DNA of 64,000 nucleotides from Proales similis (Eukaryota > Rotifera > Eurotatoria > Ploima > Proalidae): positions 620,001 through 684,000 of the forward strand of contig JAGVRJ010000014.1 in the NCBI GenBank assembly GCA_019059635.1, given 5' to 3'. Of this stretch, positions 46,746 to 58,680 are shown piece after piece; within the stretch, counting starts at the first letter, position 1; every line of letters starts with the position of its first letter. The notes below the pieces were generated by a model that was not told the origin of the DNA, searched no databases, and saw nothing but the letters and a program-made list of their open reading frames with translations. The translations under genes and the position numbers were made by a program.

Positions 46746-48236
46746 ATGCACTCAGAATTTATTCCTAACCGCGTTTTTGTTGGCGGTTTGCCACCAAATG
46801 TAACTGAGCCTTATTTGAATTTTCATTCGTTTTGTACCATCAATCTCTTATTTTTATGTTCATAAAAAGACTCAAAAAGAAGAGCTGTTCAGCTTTTTTT
46901 GCTTACTTTGTAATGCTGATACAAGACAAATAAAGGATGTAAAAATCATAACTGATACAGATGGCTCCTCTCGAGGGTAAACTTGACATCTAGCTATTGA
47001 TACATCTAAACAATTTTTTAATACATGAAAGTTACGGATTTGTAACCTTTGAAAGTGAACAAGAGGCCAACAGAATTCTCGCTACAGGCGATAATCAGCT
47101 GATTTTTAAAGACACCAAAATAAATATTTCAAAAGCTTATCGCCGTACTCGACAAAATCAACAATCAAGCATCTATAACTTTGGTATGAAATAATCCTAT
47201 CCGATTAAATTCAAAAATTTTTCCCGTTTTTTTTATAAATTAGTCTGCTTTTCAAAAAAATCGCCCCGGCTTAATAGCTTATTTAATTTAAGTTAAAGTT
47301 CAAGGTTCGGACCGGTATTACTTTTCGCCCGACAATAGCAGAGAACACTCAACCTCAATTTCTAACGTTCGTCAGGCAATAAGCAATACAAATGAACATC
47401 GAGCAGATACATCTTCCTCTTCAACATCGTCAATAAATCCCCAGGATTCTTCAAAGCCTAATCTTATTAGCCCGTGCAGTGAACCAGGACTTTTAAATGA
47501 ACCCAGAGGTCTGAGATCAAATCCAAACCGCCGACATTTCAAAGGACCAAGACTTGTCCCTAACACCAAAAACGCTCGACATTACAAGCCTAGTAGTCAA
47601 CATATGGCTAATCCTGAATGGGGACAAAAAGCTACTAGCGAACTGGTTGGTTCAGTTGGAAGTTTACTTAGAAGGAAGGAGGAAATTCAAGAATGCAAGC
47701 CAATTGTAGTTGAATCAGAGCGTCCAGCTCCGAATGGCCCAGCATTAGCAGTGGCCACCTATGCCAATCACGCAGCTACTCTGAATTCTTCTGCCTTAAT
47801 TCCTTCCGTTCAAACGAATTCTTACAATGCAGATTTAAGAAAGGGCAAATCGTCTTCAAAGCAATTTTCACGCTCCACAAGATCTACCCCGAAACCAAAC
47901 AACTCTAGTACCATAAGCAACGCATTTCAAGCTGTGCTCGATTCGCATCGGGATACCAATAATAATAGTATGATGATGCATCATGATAAATATGGAAACA
48001 AGGACATAGAGCAGGCAGCACCGATGCCGATAAGTGCCCAGCCGATAGTCTACTTCTATGCCCCGCAAAGTCAACCTCCATTCTATTTTTTCAACTATCC
48101 AGCTATGATAGCTCCAAGTGGACCAATCTATGTAGACCACATGAATAAGACAGTTATGTCCCCATACTTAAGCCCATTCCAACAATTGCCCACCTATCCC
48201 GGCCCAATGCCCCCCGCCGAGCCTCCAATCCACTGA
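46746..48236 (+). CDS. boule: Boule/DAZ-family RNA-binding protein
   Basis: Four exons, 46746-46799, 46870-46976, 47032-47183 and 47305-48236, give 414 aa with all phases closing. The N-terminal RRM has RNP2 (NRVFVGGLPP) and RNP1 (RGYGFVTFES), with DVKIITDTDGSSRG and EQEANRI between and after, closely following Boule/DAZL. The loop after helix 1 is about five residues longer than usual (FFCLLCNADTRQIKDV). The long tail is Ser/Asn-rich and then Pro/Tyr/Phe-rich (FYAPQSQPPFYFFNYPA), as in DAZ-family proteins. Boule proteins promote translation of meiotic mRNAs in germ cells. A different RRM protein is possible but less likely. Confidence 0.78.
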
Positions 48237-48629
48237 ATTTCTGTTTTATCCACCCTTGCCTTCCTTTTGTCTATCCAGTTATCCCTTTACTGTCCAAAAT
48301 GAATGATTGAGGATTCATTAGATGTCTTATCATGCTCTTCTGGTAAGTTATCTTTGCCAGTCAACAATTAACTCTTTCAGAACACCATGTGGCATGACTG
48401 AGTTTATTGGAAAACACATGATCAAAAATGAGCAACAGCAAAATCCTGGTTGTGTCTCAACAAGCAACACAAGGTCCATAAAATTCAAATAAATTAAAAA
48501 TAGATTTTATAAAATCAAAAGTTCACGTTTCAGTCTGATTTAAGCAAACTTATTATTAAGTTATTTTCCAGCCGATGTTGACTTACGACAAATAGCGTGC
48601 TTGAAAATCGTGAGAAATATCCAATAACT
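48237..48629. other. Convergent intergenic region, nothing recognised
   Basis: The boule-like gene and the RGK gene converge here. It holds both 3' UTRs and nothing else recognisable. Confidence 0.5.
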
Positions 48630-50486
48630 TTATCTATGAGATTGGTTTTGAGGAGCAACAAAAAGATTTTCCACAGAGCTTAAATGAGTTTCGGTTGTTT
48701 TGTTCTTAAAAACCGCACAGAATAGAGTTCGGAAGAAGCCCGGCTTGTTTTTTTGAAGGTTTGAATGACGGTTGATGGAGAATTTTGTTCTAAGAAAAGC
48801 TCCTAGGGAACGGGCTTTACTTCGGCGTGATTTTTGCCCACTTATTTGTTCAGATTTTGAAAGTGTATTCAATTCTACATCCCCATGCTGTGTCTCAAAA
48901 TATATACCAATATTTAATCTAATTTGCTTTAATACACCAGCTAGTAAATCATCGACCTTGTCATTAATTGCAACTGAAGTCTCGACGAACTTGGCATTGA
49001 ATTGATAAGCAAGCTCGCGCCCTTCATCACGTCCTATGCATCTTTTGCGAACCAGATCGCTCTTGTTGCCCACTAATATCACTGGCTTCTCTTTTAAATC
49101 ACTAAATCTAATCTGTTTGAGTAGTTCGTGGGCTATTTGGAAGCTCGGTGGGTCTGAAATGGAGTAGACCAACACAAACGCGTTTGGTTTCTGTTGTAGA
49201 TCGGTATACTCATGTATATTTGTCTTGACACTATCAATGTCTATAGAATAGAAGCGGATTCGTGATTCAACTCCATCTAACATAACACTAACACTCTCTT
49301 CAGGTTCGTTTTCTGTATCACTGAGAGGCTGTTGATCAAGATTATATATGCCTCGATATTCTGAAGTCTTAAACTGTTTGTTTAAGGCATGCTTGCCAAC
49401 ACTGGCTGCACCCATTAAATAAACTAAATATGAGTCAGAAGATTCAGCAGGATCTTCTCCAGGCTCGATTGAAGAGAATCTTGTTTCCATGTAAGTTTCT
49501 GGAAGATTTAGAGTGTCGCCAAAATTTTGTTGAGTTAACTCACGCTTAGTTGAAGATATCGATTGATTCGAGCGTTTGAATGACCGCTTAAAAGAATCGC
49601 CCCTGTTAATTACCCCGCCTTTATTTGTGGTGTTAAATTGGCGGACCCGATAAGTCTCTGCTGGTTCAAACTGTAGGCTTCCAGAACGCTCTTGATTCAA
49701 CGATTCCATTATTGTAACTGAACATTGTGTACCACGTCTACTTTTATTGTGGGCTCGTTCAGGAGACTCACGACCTTTAACTCGTTTAAAAGAACTTGGA
49801 CGCCGACAGCTGCATGATCGGGTGAGAGGCACCGGAGCGCCCAAGTGATTGTCAAAAATGGTCGAATTATGGTCAAATGTGACATTTGCTACCCGGTTAA
49901 CTGACTGAGGACTATGATTTATCGGGGAAGCAGCCATGTTTGCTTCGATCAAAGCGCATCTAGACTTATTTCCTGCTGCAGCGAATAGCTCGTCAAAAGC
50001 GCTGTTTTGGCTAGGTCGGTCTCGGAATTTTCGGAATTGTTCATTATCCCCAATGTCGTCTGACTCTTGATAAATAAGCTCTCTTTGCTTAAGAGCCTGG
50101 CTGCGCACAAGTTTACGGCGCTCACTTGATTTTTTTCTGGTGTGTCTATTGACCGACTCGATTGCCTGCTCACTATATTCAGCATCTTCCTCGTAACCAG
50201 TCTCTTCTTGAACAGGGGATTCAACATCATCATTTATTTTTATAGTTATAGAATTTCCACTTGGCCTTCGGCTTGTATCTGCAGAAGTTGCTCTATTGGA
50301 CAAAGCCGATGATAGTGAAGAAACCGAGAGCCGTCCATTCGGAAGAGAAATCGATGTAGCTGTTGAATTTTTTCTTGAATTATTAGCGATAACTTCATTT
50401 TGTTGTTCAAAAGCCGTTTGGGTGCGTACTATGCACGAATTTGATGCGACTTGTTCCACGCTGCCTCTTTTCTCCATTAGAGTCAT
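48630..50486 (-). CDS. RGK-type (Rad/Rem/Gem/Kir) small GTPase with long N-terminus
   Basis: A single exon encodes 618 aa. The first ~350 residues are Ser/Arg/Asn-rich and probably disordered. The Ras-like domain has G1 as GAASVGKHAL, G4 as GNKSD and G5 as ETSVA. The DxxG G3 motif is absent (FYSIDIDS), which is characteristic of the RGK subfamily. Downstream is a basic extension (ARSLGAFLRTKFSINR, FFRTLFCAVFKNK) resembling the calmodulin- and membrane-binding tail, ending near SSVENLFVA. RGK proteins inhibit voltage-gated calcium channels and affect the cytoskeleton. Oddly, the Mg-coordinating Ser/Thr of G1 (GKS/T) is His here, so nucleotide binding may be weak or Mg-independent. Confidence 0.85.
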   Translation of the reverse strand: MTLMEKRGSVEQVASNSCIVRTQTAFEQQNEVIANNSRKNSTATSISLPNGRLSVSSLSSALSNRATSADTSRRPSGNSITIKINDDVESPVQEETGYEEDAEYSEQAIESVNRHTRKKSSERRKLVRSQALKQRELIYQESDDIGDNEQFRKFRDRPSQNSAFDELFAAAGNKSRCALIEANMAASPINHSPQSVNRVANVTFDHNSTIFDNHLGAPVPLTRSCSCRRPSSFKRVKGRESPERAHNKSRRGTQCSVTIMESLNQERSGSLQFEPAETYRVRQFNTTNKGGVINRGDSFKRSFKRSNQSISSTKRELTQQNFGDTLNLPETYMETRFSSIEPGEDPAESSDSYLVYLMGAASVGKHALNKQFKTSEYRGIYNLDQQPLSDTENEPEESVSVMLDGVESRIRFYSIDIDSVKTNIHEYTDLQQKPNAFVLVYSISDPPSFQIAHELLKQIRFSDLKEKPVILVGNKSDLVRKRCIGRDEGRELAYQFNAKFVETSVAINDKVDDLLAGVLKQIRLNIGIYFETQHGDVELNTLSKSEQISGQKSRRSKARSLGAFLRTKFSINRHSNLQKNKPGFFRTLFCAVFKNKTTETHLSSVENLFVAPQNQSHR

Positions 50487-52844
50487 ACTTGACCATCATA
50501 CATATTATCTATAAAAGAAGCGTGCTTTTCTTCTTAGGATATCAAGTATCAAGCCGAATAGCAAGTAAGTATGCTTAAGGTTCACCATAATAAGGCAGCT
50601 GTTGGCCTACTGCTGCAACCGAATGCAAATAAAACAAAACAATGCTAGCCTTCAGAACTAATGGCATTTCTAAGTTTTATCTGTGGCTATCGTTCCTGGA
50701 TGCAGACTTAGAGAAGTACTAATTCAGCTAAGAATATAGTGTGATTTGCCAAGAAATTTGAAAAGAAAGGTTATCAATAGCGACTATTTTGCGCATTACT
50801 CAAATATCGAGAATATGATAAACTTCTATTTGCTTATTCAGCATATACCTAAGCAGTTGAAGCGTGAAAATAAGATAATTTCATCGAGCTAAGCCGTTTG
50901 TTGGTTTATTTAGCCGTTATATATAATATGGTTCGATTCAGGGCTGTAACTTCAGTGTAAATTTCTAACCCATCAAGAACTAATTGAGATGTTGTGCACA
51001 TTGAAAGCTTTCATTTTTTAGTATCTTAAGCATGAAGCTCTCACAAAAGCAAGTATAACGCCTATAAATTTGCCAAAGGCTGGATTTTGATTTCGGTACA
51101 AAAATTCAATCGTCGACTTATTGCCTTAGGGCTTCGTGTTGAACTTTTTTAAAGCAGAATTTAAGATTTAAAAATCAATTCGATTCAAATTAACATGCCT
51201 TAAAGTTCGGCGATCGATCACAAGTTTAATGAAATAAGGACCCTTCTCTCACATAAATGCGTTATGCTATTAAATCATAGCGTTTGCGCCATATTTTAAG
51301 CGGTCTCTTTCGGATTAATATATGCGAAAATTTCCTCGATTGGCGTCAGTTAAGTTTGCAAGATAACTTTAGGGTTAAAATGTTTATGCACAAACATACG
51401 CCAGAAAATTACCTCAGGAAAGAATCGTAAAGATAAATATCTGAAAGAGAAAACAACTACTGACAACTGGTCTCATCCAATTTAATCAAAATCATGAACG
51501 AAAAATAATAAAATCTTTTGTATTTCTTATGCTCAGAAATTAGACGGGAAAAATATTCGATTGAATGCAAATGGCAAACTGTGAACTGATCGACTTTGTC
51601 GGAAATGGCGGTTGCGAAGCGACAGAGAGCAAAAGAACAAAATGGCTCGCAGATTATGCTCAATTGCATAACCGACCAGAAGAAGCTCGAGAACAAGAGA
51701 GAATTTGATAGAATAATGGCTATGGCATCTTATACTCTTTAAAGCTCTGATAATCGAGCATCAATCTGCCAGTGTTTTGCAGGCTTGCTTGTTCTTTTTG
51801 AGCAAACATAATTATTGGCCGTCATCGCCACGGCACGCCATGACTCACTATTTTAGCCTCACAATTTGCTTCACTTGTTTCGCCTAGTGCTTCCAATCAG
51901 AGATTCTTCGGTTATTCCCGATCTCATGATTTCTTTTGCTGCATCTCGTTATTCCTAACGTTCTTGGCACACATAGTCTTGTAGGCTCGTCCCACCCTCG
52001 GCTTGCTCTCGCTAGTTCTCGAGTATGCAAACAGCGAATATCAACTTGAGAATGGGCTCTAATTGCATGACTATTACGTCATTCACCGCCTGGCATGACG
52101 CACACTCTACTTTCCTATTCGAACAGACCCTTTCTGCTCGTTATGATCGATTGCTTAACTGCTTAATCTCAATTCGACCTTAAACTCTGGCTGACGATCT
52201 ATCGTGCTATCTTAAACACGCTTATTCTTTTGATCTGCATGAACGCAGGACAGGATAGCTAATAGACGCGTTGTTGTATTGCCTAATCTATCAGTAAATA
52301 CTCGCATAAGAAACTCAAGAGGCCGGAAGGCGCCCTAATTGATTCAGAGTCAGCATTATTATGCAAACATAATCCTCAATTTAACCGAGGGCTTAACACA
52401 GAAAAGCTTTCAGTTTTCAGATGCAGAACCGGTGATTAGATTGAGTGTCATCAAAGCTTTGTCGAATGAGTCAATTTGCCTTGAAGCTAATTAAACACTA
52501 AATTATATAAATGTTGATGAGCTCGCATTCCCTCCGTCCCAAAAGCGTGCAACCTCAAAATCAAAAGAGCCTATGCAGCTAATGTTTGCCAGACGAGAGC
52601 AAAAAATCGATTCTCATCAAGAATGTTGTCAACCAACGTGAATGAGTTGGCTGGAGACTCCGTTATTCATGAATTTCCTCGTTGATTAATAATCAAATAA
52701 CTCTACTTGAATCAATACAAGGAATTATAGGAAAGCTGCTATTTCCATCACGTATTAATTTCCCACTGTCGGAGCACCGATGCCATTATCGAAAAAGTTT
52801 GCGCTTTTCATTTATTTATGTATTGCAACAAAAAGACTTGCTTT
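50487..52844. other. Long intergenic region, nothing recognised
   Basis: About 2.4 kb upstream of the RGK GTPase and downstream of RPS10. Only chance-like open frames are present. It is somewhat less AT-rich than other spacers and may hold regulatory DNA for the RGK gene, but I recognised no motif. Confidence 0.5.
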
Positions 52845-53421
52845 CTAGTTGGTGGGTCGCTTTCCTCGGCCGTAACCACCCTTCTACATAGCAAGGCAAG
52901 CTTTAATTAACGTTTGAGATTCAGCCATAAAAATACTTACAAATTCGAATGCGCCAGGGCCAGCTTCTCCCTTCTTATCACCAGCATCCGGGTTTCGTCG
53001 GTACTGGTCTCGATCAGTCTCCGCACCCTCCTCAGGTTTGGTCTCGGCTAAATCAGATCAACGCATGAAAACTGGGCAAACATCAGAAGAAACTAGATCA
53101 ATGCATACTTCGCTTGACGCGGGGAGCCTCAGGCTTGCTTGGCTTCTTGAGGGTGGCAGGCACAATCTCGGCCGGCAAATGAAGCCAATCGCGTAAATAT
53201 TGAATGCCCTCATTAGTCAAATACCAGTAGTAGTGTTGCCAAGCAAAACGCTCGGTGACATAGCCACGAGAAGTAAGCGACTGCATAGCCTTGATAACAT
53301 GTAGGTTGGGCACATCGACTTGTGGATGATTGATTGGGAAGAAATTTTTCTCAGCAACCATCACACCTTCCTTGAAAAGGTACTCGTAGATGGCAGTTCG
53401 GTCTTTCTTTGGCATCAACAT
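52845..53421 (-). CDS. RPS10: 40S ribosomal protein S10 (eS10)
   Basis: Three exons, 53421-53109, 53047-52941 and 52883-52845, give 152 aa. [59 protein letters not shown] and [11 protein letters not shown] match eS10 throughout. The basic tail continues as [12 protein letters not shown] and ends [11 protein letters not shown], equivalent to the mammalian RGGFGRGRG end. The last coding exon is only 39 bp. Without splicing the first exon appears to stop three codons past the donor. Structural protein of the small ribosomal subunit near the mRNA entry and beak. Confidence 0.97.
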
Positions 53422-54298
53422 TTTCGCGCAGCTACTCTAAACAATAGCGTTAATAAGTTTAAGGTGCGATTAAATTGGATGTGGCGGGGTTACAATTTCG
53501 TTTACTAACTTCACTTGAACGTGTGTGACTTATTCGTGCTTGCTTTTGCCGCCACTATAAGTGTTAAAATTGGGTCCGGTGGGAAAAAGCACATCTAAGT
53601 TCTCCAATTCTAAACTTTGTCCGCGCATGAAGTAAATAAATCAGTTTTACTTCGGTAAAAGTTTTTCGTATTCTTAAGCTTTAAGTTAGCAACTTTATCT
53701 TTATTTTTTTAAATTGTTGCCTACATTTTCTAAAATTGAACTTGTAAGAAATAAAATTGTTTAAACCTGAATTTAGTGTAAACCCATTTAGAGCCTGAAG
53801 TCTTAACTTTTTGGCTTTGCAATGTAAAAAAAATGCTTAATTTGGTTCTTTTTATTTCACTTGATAAATTATTCTTTTTTGGAGAAGATACGAACAAAAT
53901 TACAAGGAACGTCGAGAAAAGCAATCATAAGTAAGAGCTCTCCAATCCAAAATAGTAAAATCGTGATGCGTGAAAAATAAAATTTCATTCAAATGATTAG
54001 ACCGAATTGATATTAGTCGGGCGTAAGTGCGTATCTTTATTTCGGCAGGTGAGGCGTCTTTTTGACTCGCATGTTGAATCTCAATCATTTTGAACTCGCT
54101 CAAGTATGACACCTAATTTTATGGACGCTTCTTAGAATTAATGTGTAGAATGTATGTTAAGTCTTAATAAATAAAGCTTGAACTCAAATAAATACTGAAT
54201 AAACCATTTTTGCGTCTCATTTAGCCTACCACCAATTTCAAACGATTTTTGTTTCTTTTTATTACTAACATCTGAACTGAGCCTAGACAACTGTGATC
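53422..54298. other. Intergenic with overlapping uncertain minus ORFs
   Basis: Holds the 5' flank of RPS10 and the promoter of the CABIT gene. Open frames of 64-70 codons on the minus strand (53,730-54,112) overlap in different frames and show no recognisable domain; I do not call them genes. Confidence 0.4.
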
Positions 54299-55864
54299 AT
54301 GGAAAGAGAGCGAGAAACAAAGCCAAGCGAAATCAGTAGCCAACTTAGCAAGCTCAAATGGGCTAACGAGCCCATGAGTATTTTACAATTGATCGAGTCT
54401 TTAGAGATGCCTCAGCTTACCCGAATCGAACGATCAAACATACCCGATTTGAAGGAAAACGACTATTTGTTAATTCAATCTGTCTATGATCGTTACATGT
54501 TGCTTGGTTATTCTGAGGGCTCGCCTAACCAGGCGTTTCTCATCCCCGATTGGTATCAGGCTCATTGCAAAATTCGATCTGCGAATCCGCGTATACAGAA
54601 GCAGTATTGGAACTTCCAAGGCGCCACTGAGCTCAATAGATTTGATTTGCCTCGAGAGATAAACTTCTTGGTAGAAACGCCTCTCTATAGCTTTGCCGGA
54701 AAACAAAACGGCCGTTTAGAGTGGAAGCGAGTGGTAGTCAAACGCAATACAAAGCTAACCGCAACGAAAATGCAGGCGTTTATTCTAAATGGTCAAACAA
54801 AGACACTCTGCTACGTCCTTTCTGATACCAAGAGCAATAAATACCTGCTTCCAAGTGAATTTAATATCAAGTTCTCTGTAAGCATTAAACAAGACGAGTA
54901 TAATGCCTCCTATTTTGACCATAAAGGGCCTTTTACACTCCCTGAAGTTATAACTCGATATGAACTTCCTATTGAAGTGGAATTTGTTGCAAGTGGCGAC
55001 CCAAATGCTTTGACAAGTTCTAAATTACCAAAAAAACCATTCAAAATTGTCTCATTGGCGATTGCAAAATCAATTATCGGCGTTGTTTTTAATTCAAAAA
55101 GCTCTCGATTTCGATATATTGAACTTTCACCTGCCACTCAGCTGAGGCTGGCAATTCCAAAGTAAAAATCTACTTTTTCAACCTTCAAAAACGAATATCT
55201 AAGTATATTGAGTTAAGGTGTCTCCAACATGGCCTCATCAATCCAAATGCCTCCTTAAGTCGTGAAGAAGAGGCCAATTATACCCTTTACAATAAGACAA
55301 GAGACTTTTTATTATCTACTGTTCACAAACAATGTGAGCTTTACAAGTTTGAGATGCGTCTAGCGAGCAGTGAAGAGGTACATTTGAAAAAAAAATAATT
55401 TACTTTTGAGATTGAAATTTTCAATCATGCAGAGAGACGCCATGATAAAAATATTTGAGGCCGGTCATCGATACAAAAGAGACGAAGCTGCTAAACTTCG
55501 AGATAATTACCTTCTTGATCTAAAATCTAAAGAGGCGACAAATCCTGACGCCGGAATACCTTTTATAGGATTGAAAAACGTTTTCCTTCGTCCGAATATT
55601 GACAAAGGTATAAGGAATGTTATATTTTAAGATTGTTTGAATTTAATCTATTTGAATTTAATTAAAGGTGATCCTTACGATGATGTCAATCACGAAGGAG
55701 AAGCCGGAAGAGTTAGGTGATGAGAATATTCAGTTAACCGAAAAATTCTTTTTTTTACTAAAATTTTCTACAAAAGTTTCACTCACGACCTAAGTGTGCT
55801 ACGCCAAATGCCAGAACGTATAACCAGCGAAATTGTTGAGTCAGACAAAATCAAAATTAATTGA
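54299..55864 (+). CDS. CABIT-domain protein, GAREM-like, with novel C-terminal extension
   Basis: Proposed exons 54299-55161, 55218-55377, 55433-55607, 55668-55716 and 55777-55864 give 444 aa. The first exon alone reads as 288 aa with a stop at 55163-55165. LKENDYLLIQS, an LPREI-type block and YELPIEVEFVASG align with the CABIT domain of GAREM1 (LRENDYLLIHS, RLPVNV), an adaptor in receptor tyrosine kinase signalling. The donor AA-GTAAAA directly overlaps that stop, and a 56-bp intron joins in phase to four further exons (INPNASLSREEEANYTLYNK, MIKIFEAGHRYKRDEAAKLR) that have no ATG of their own, so I treat them as one gene. The tail's family is unknown, and the Pro-rich and SAM parts of GAREM are missing. 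The CABIT call is firm; the joining is moderately sure. Confidence 0.72.
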
Positions 55865-56072
55865 AGGCCATTTTTGCTCGAGTTTTAAGTAGTTTAAAAA
55901 ATAAATTAAACCGAGTTGTATTACCAACACTTAAACTCTATTTTAATTAACAGTAACTATGTTCGTTTATTTTTCTCAATAAGCGCATATGTACAACTTT
56001 GATTCAGCAACTATGCTGGATCATCGATTTCGTCTTTTTGATGAGTTGGAACGTCGTCGATAGGACTGTGAT

Positions 56073-56881
56073 TTAACTCTCCCTTAATTTTCCTGCGATT
56101 CGATCAAATGTTCAAGAGCGCACACGCAAATAATCAACTTACTATTTTGCGGATCTACCTTGATAACTACAGAACGCAGTTTTTTGGATTTATTATCCAT
56201 ATCATTCTCTTCCTCTTCCAACTCAGAGCATGAATTAACATCAACACATTGGTCGTAAGTATTTAAAATCGGCATTGAATCTGAATACAAAGAACTTGCA
56301 TATTTAGGAAGCGAGCAACTTTGGAAATTGGAATCAGGGAGTTGTATCGGCGTTATTATAGGCTTTGCATATTCCAAACTATCGAGAGGCATGTCTGTGA
56401 GAAGTTCCAAAGATCCATTCGGCTTATAATTATTCCTCAAACTTGAGGCACGACCATAGCTTTGGGAAAGGTAATTGCGAGAAGTAAAGAGCTTATTTCT
56501 TTCGTATGTTCTTATTTCTTGGTCAAATATTTCTGAGCCGCAGTCATAAATATGGTTACTCTCTAAAGCAGATTTTTTCTGCTAATCGAATAAATAGGCA
56601 TAACTTTTCAGAGAAGCATACTTTTCGAATCACTGGTTTGATGTCTTTTGGCTCTGATTGCTTCGAGCCGAAGCCTCTCTAGCTCTTTTTCATCTGCTTC
56701 CTGGTTTTCTGCCTGAAGATCTTTGGACCCGGTTTCATCATCAAGATTTGATTCTTTAAATTTTTTGCGGTTTTGCAAGAGCTCCTCACGCAAAGAAGCA
56801 AGCTCTCTCTCCTAAGTTAATTTGTTAGATAAGTAGAACCTTGAATAAAAAATCTCTTACTGAGTCCGATTCATTAGTCAT
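56073..56881 (-). CDS. Unrecognised 216-aa charged protein
   Basis: Four exons, 56881-56861, 56811-56622, 56562-56143 and 56092-56073, give 216 aa with all phases closing. The first coding exon is 7 codons (MTNESDS). The N-terminal third is a charged coiled coil (RELASLREELLQNRKKFKES, EKELERLRLEAIRAKRH). The middle is Ser/Tyr/Asn-rich and likely disordered, with an acidic cluster (ELEEEENDMD), and the C-terminus is KLRSVVIKVDPQNRKLRES. I do not recognise it. For the second intron the nearer AG does not preserve phase, so I used the one at 56,563-56,564. It is convergent with the CABIT gene, about 210 bp between stops. Confidence 0.6.
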
Positions 56882-57156
56882 TACTCATGAACTAAATTTG
56901 CATCAGTTAAATTCCTCGGCAGATTCGTCGTTTTTCAATCCCAGTATTAACGCATGCGTTCAGTACTCGCATTCGTGCTTCGCGAAACTAACTTGTGCCA
57001 TAGGCCTATAGTTAAACGTGAAATCAGCACACGAATCCACGCCGACTAAAACTTTATTTCCATAATTGGTCACCAAGAAAATTGATTCAGAGTTTATTCG
57101 AGCATTTAATTGAAAAATAGTTTTTGCAAGAGGTTTAAGATTAGGAATCGAGAATC

Positions 57157-58206
57157 TCAGTTGGTTTGTTCTTTGTTTTGAATTTTGTTGTTTATCAAGT
57201 TGTGCAAAGCGATAACCGAGCGAACCATCGATGCCAGATATACGACTAGTGCTTGGTCATTCGTTTTTACAAATGTCGCCTTAACAAACTCGGGCATGTT
57301 TATTTCTGGCATAAGATTAAATATATCTTGTAGATGGTAGATTATTTGATGATTGATAGGCAGATCTCCTTTAACAACTCGGTCTATATAGGCTCTAATG
57401 TCATTTAGACTTGAATGAAAGCCCTTCAAGCCGCTAAGCTGACAGCTCATCTGCTGGCTTAAACTTCCAACTGTAATATTACGAATGTCACGGAGCAAAT
57501 GCTCTACTCCGACCTCTTCAGCCTCTTCGGCGCCGATTTCGGATGGTAAATGTTCAAAAGTTTTGGAAGTTGGAGTTCCATCCTTTTGATGAATCGGTTG
57601 TTAAATCAACGTCAAGAACTCGAGCAGTTTTATTGATTACATCATGAATTTCTTCAACGGAATAGTAGGCCTCAGTTGGCAAGCCGAGCTCTGGCGGTTC
57701 TGCATTGATTATTACCAATACTGGATTTGAGCAGAACGATTTCATCAAATCATTAATGGCAATGTCGTTCCGGTGAAGACGAGGGCCGGTGTGATACCAT
57801 CCGACTATTCGTTCCTTGGCTTTTTAATATTTTGACTCGGTTGTAATTAAGCGGGCAGTCTAGCTAAGCCAACCATTTACTTTTCTGAACATAGTGTACA
57901 TGTTTTCGAGATACTCGTGATCAAAAAACCAGACATCTTTATCTTTTTCTTCCTCGTCAAATGGGACTTGAAATTCCATTTTAGATTTCGGTTTCCTTTA
58001 TATCGAGTGTCACACTTACCTGCAAAGCTGTTAGATATATCTAGTACACGGCCCCGCGAAGAACCCAAAAGAGCACCAACAACCCGCTTTGTATGGCCGG
58101 TCTGTTTTAGCCGATTAAAGTGATCCACAACACTCAGTAGCACAAGGGGATGCACTATCACACGATCAAATGGCTTGCTGTAGCTCTTTTTCATTGACGG
58201 ACTCAT
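57157..58206 (-). CDS. PSMD7: 26S proteasome regulatory subunit RPN8 / PSMD7
   Basis: Four exons, 58206-58020, 57966-57874, 57819-57641 and 57582-57157, give 294 aa. The MPN domain contains [71 protein letters not shown] and [16 protein letters not shown]; the C-terminal half has [19 protein letters not shown] and [18 protein letters not shown]8 is the catalytically inactive MPN partner of RPN11 in the proteasome lid; the JAMM metal ligands are not complete, as expected. The Lys/Glu-rich tail of vertebrate PSMD7 (324 aa) is absent, the protein ending right after [10 protein letters not shown]. Confidence 0.97.
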
Positions 58207-58680
58207 TTTAGCCTTTTTCTAAACTTTGTTTTCTCTATTGGCTTGCTTGCGTGTCTGAGTTTTTACTAAGTATGTATGCATGATGACTAGGCACATTCGA
58301 ACGATGACTTGTTCGTCTTTAGTCTTAGAAAATAAAAAGCGAATAACTCCCAGGCTTTATTATTCGCTTCGACTGTAATATTCAGATTATTGTAGGATAG
58401 CGTGACCTGAACCAAAATAAAACAGTTTTCTATAATTTTCTCAGTTTTTTTCCTTGCAGATTCCAATACTCAATTGTTCTAAATATTTGTAAATCTCACC
58501 GGTGAAGCGGAATCTTTCTTGCAAAAGATGGAATAGGTGAAATCAAAAGACAATTTTGATTCACCTCAATAAGTATGGTCATCTATACATAGAGCAAAGA
58601 GTAATTCTGTTTTAATATACTTAATGAGGTGACCTTAGTTACCATTACAGCTGCTGGAAACTGCATTTTATATGAATATA
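58207..58680. other. Divergent intergenic region PSMD7 / DPCD
   Basis: About 0.5 kb between the 5' ends of two divergent genes, presumably containing both promoters. No motif was recognised. Confidence 0.45.

Noticed and set aside
50930-50955. GGTTCGATTC resembling a tRNA B box
   Set aside because: No matching A box, cloverleaf stems or acceptor pairing could be found around it.
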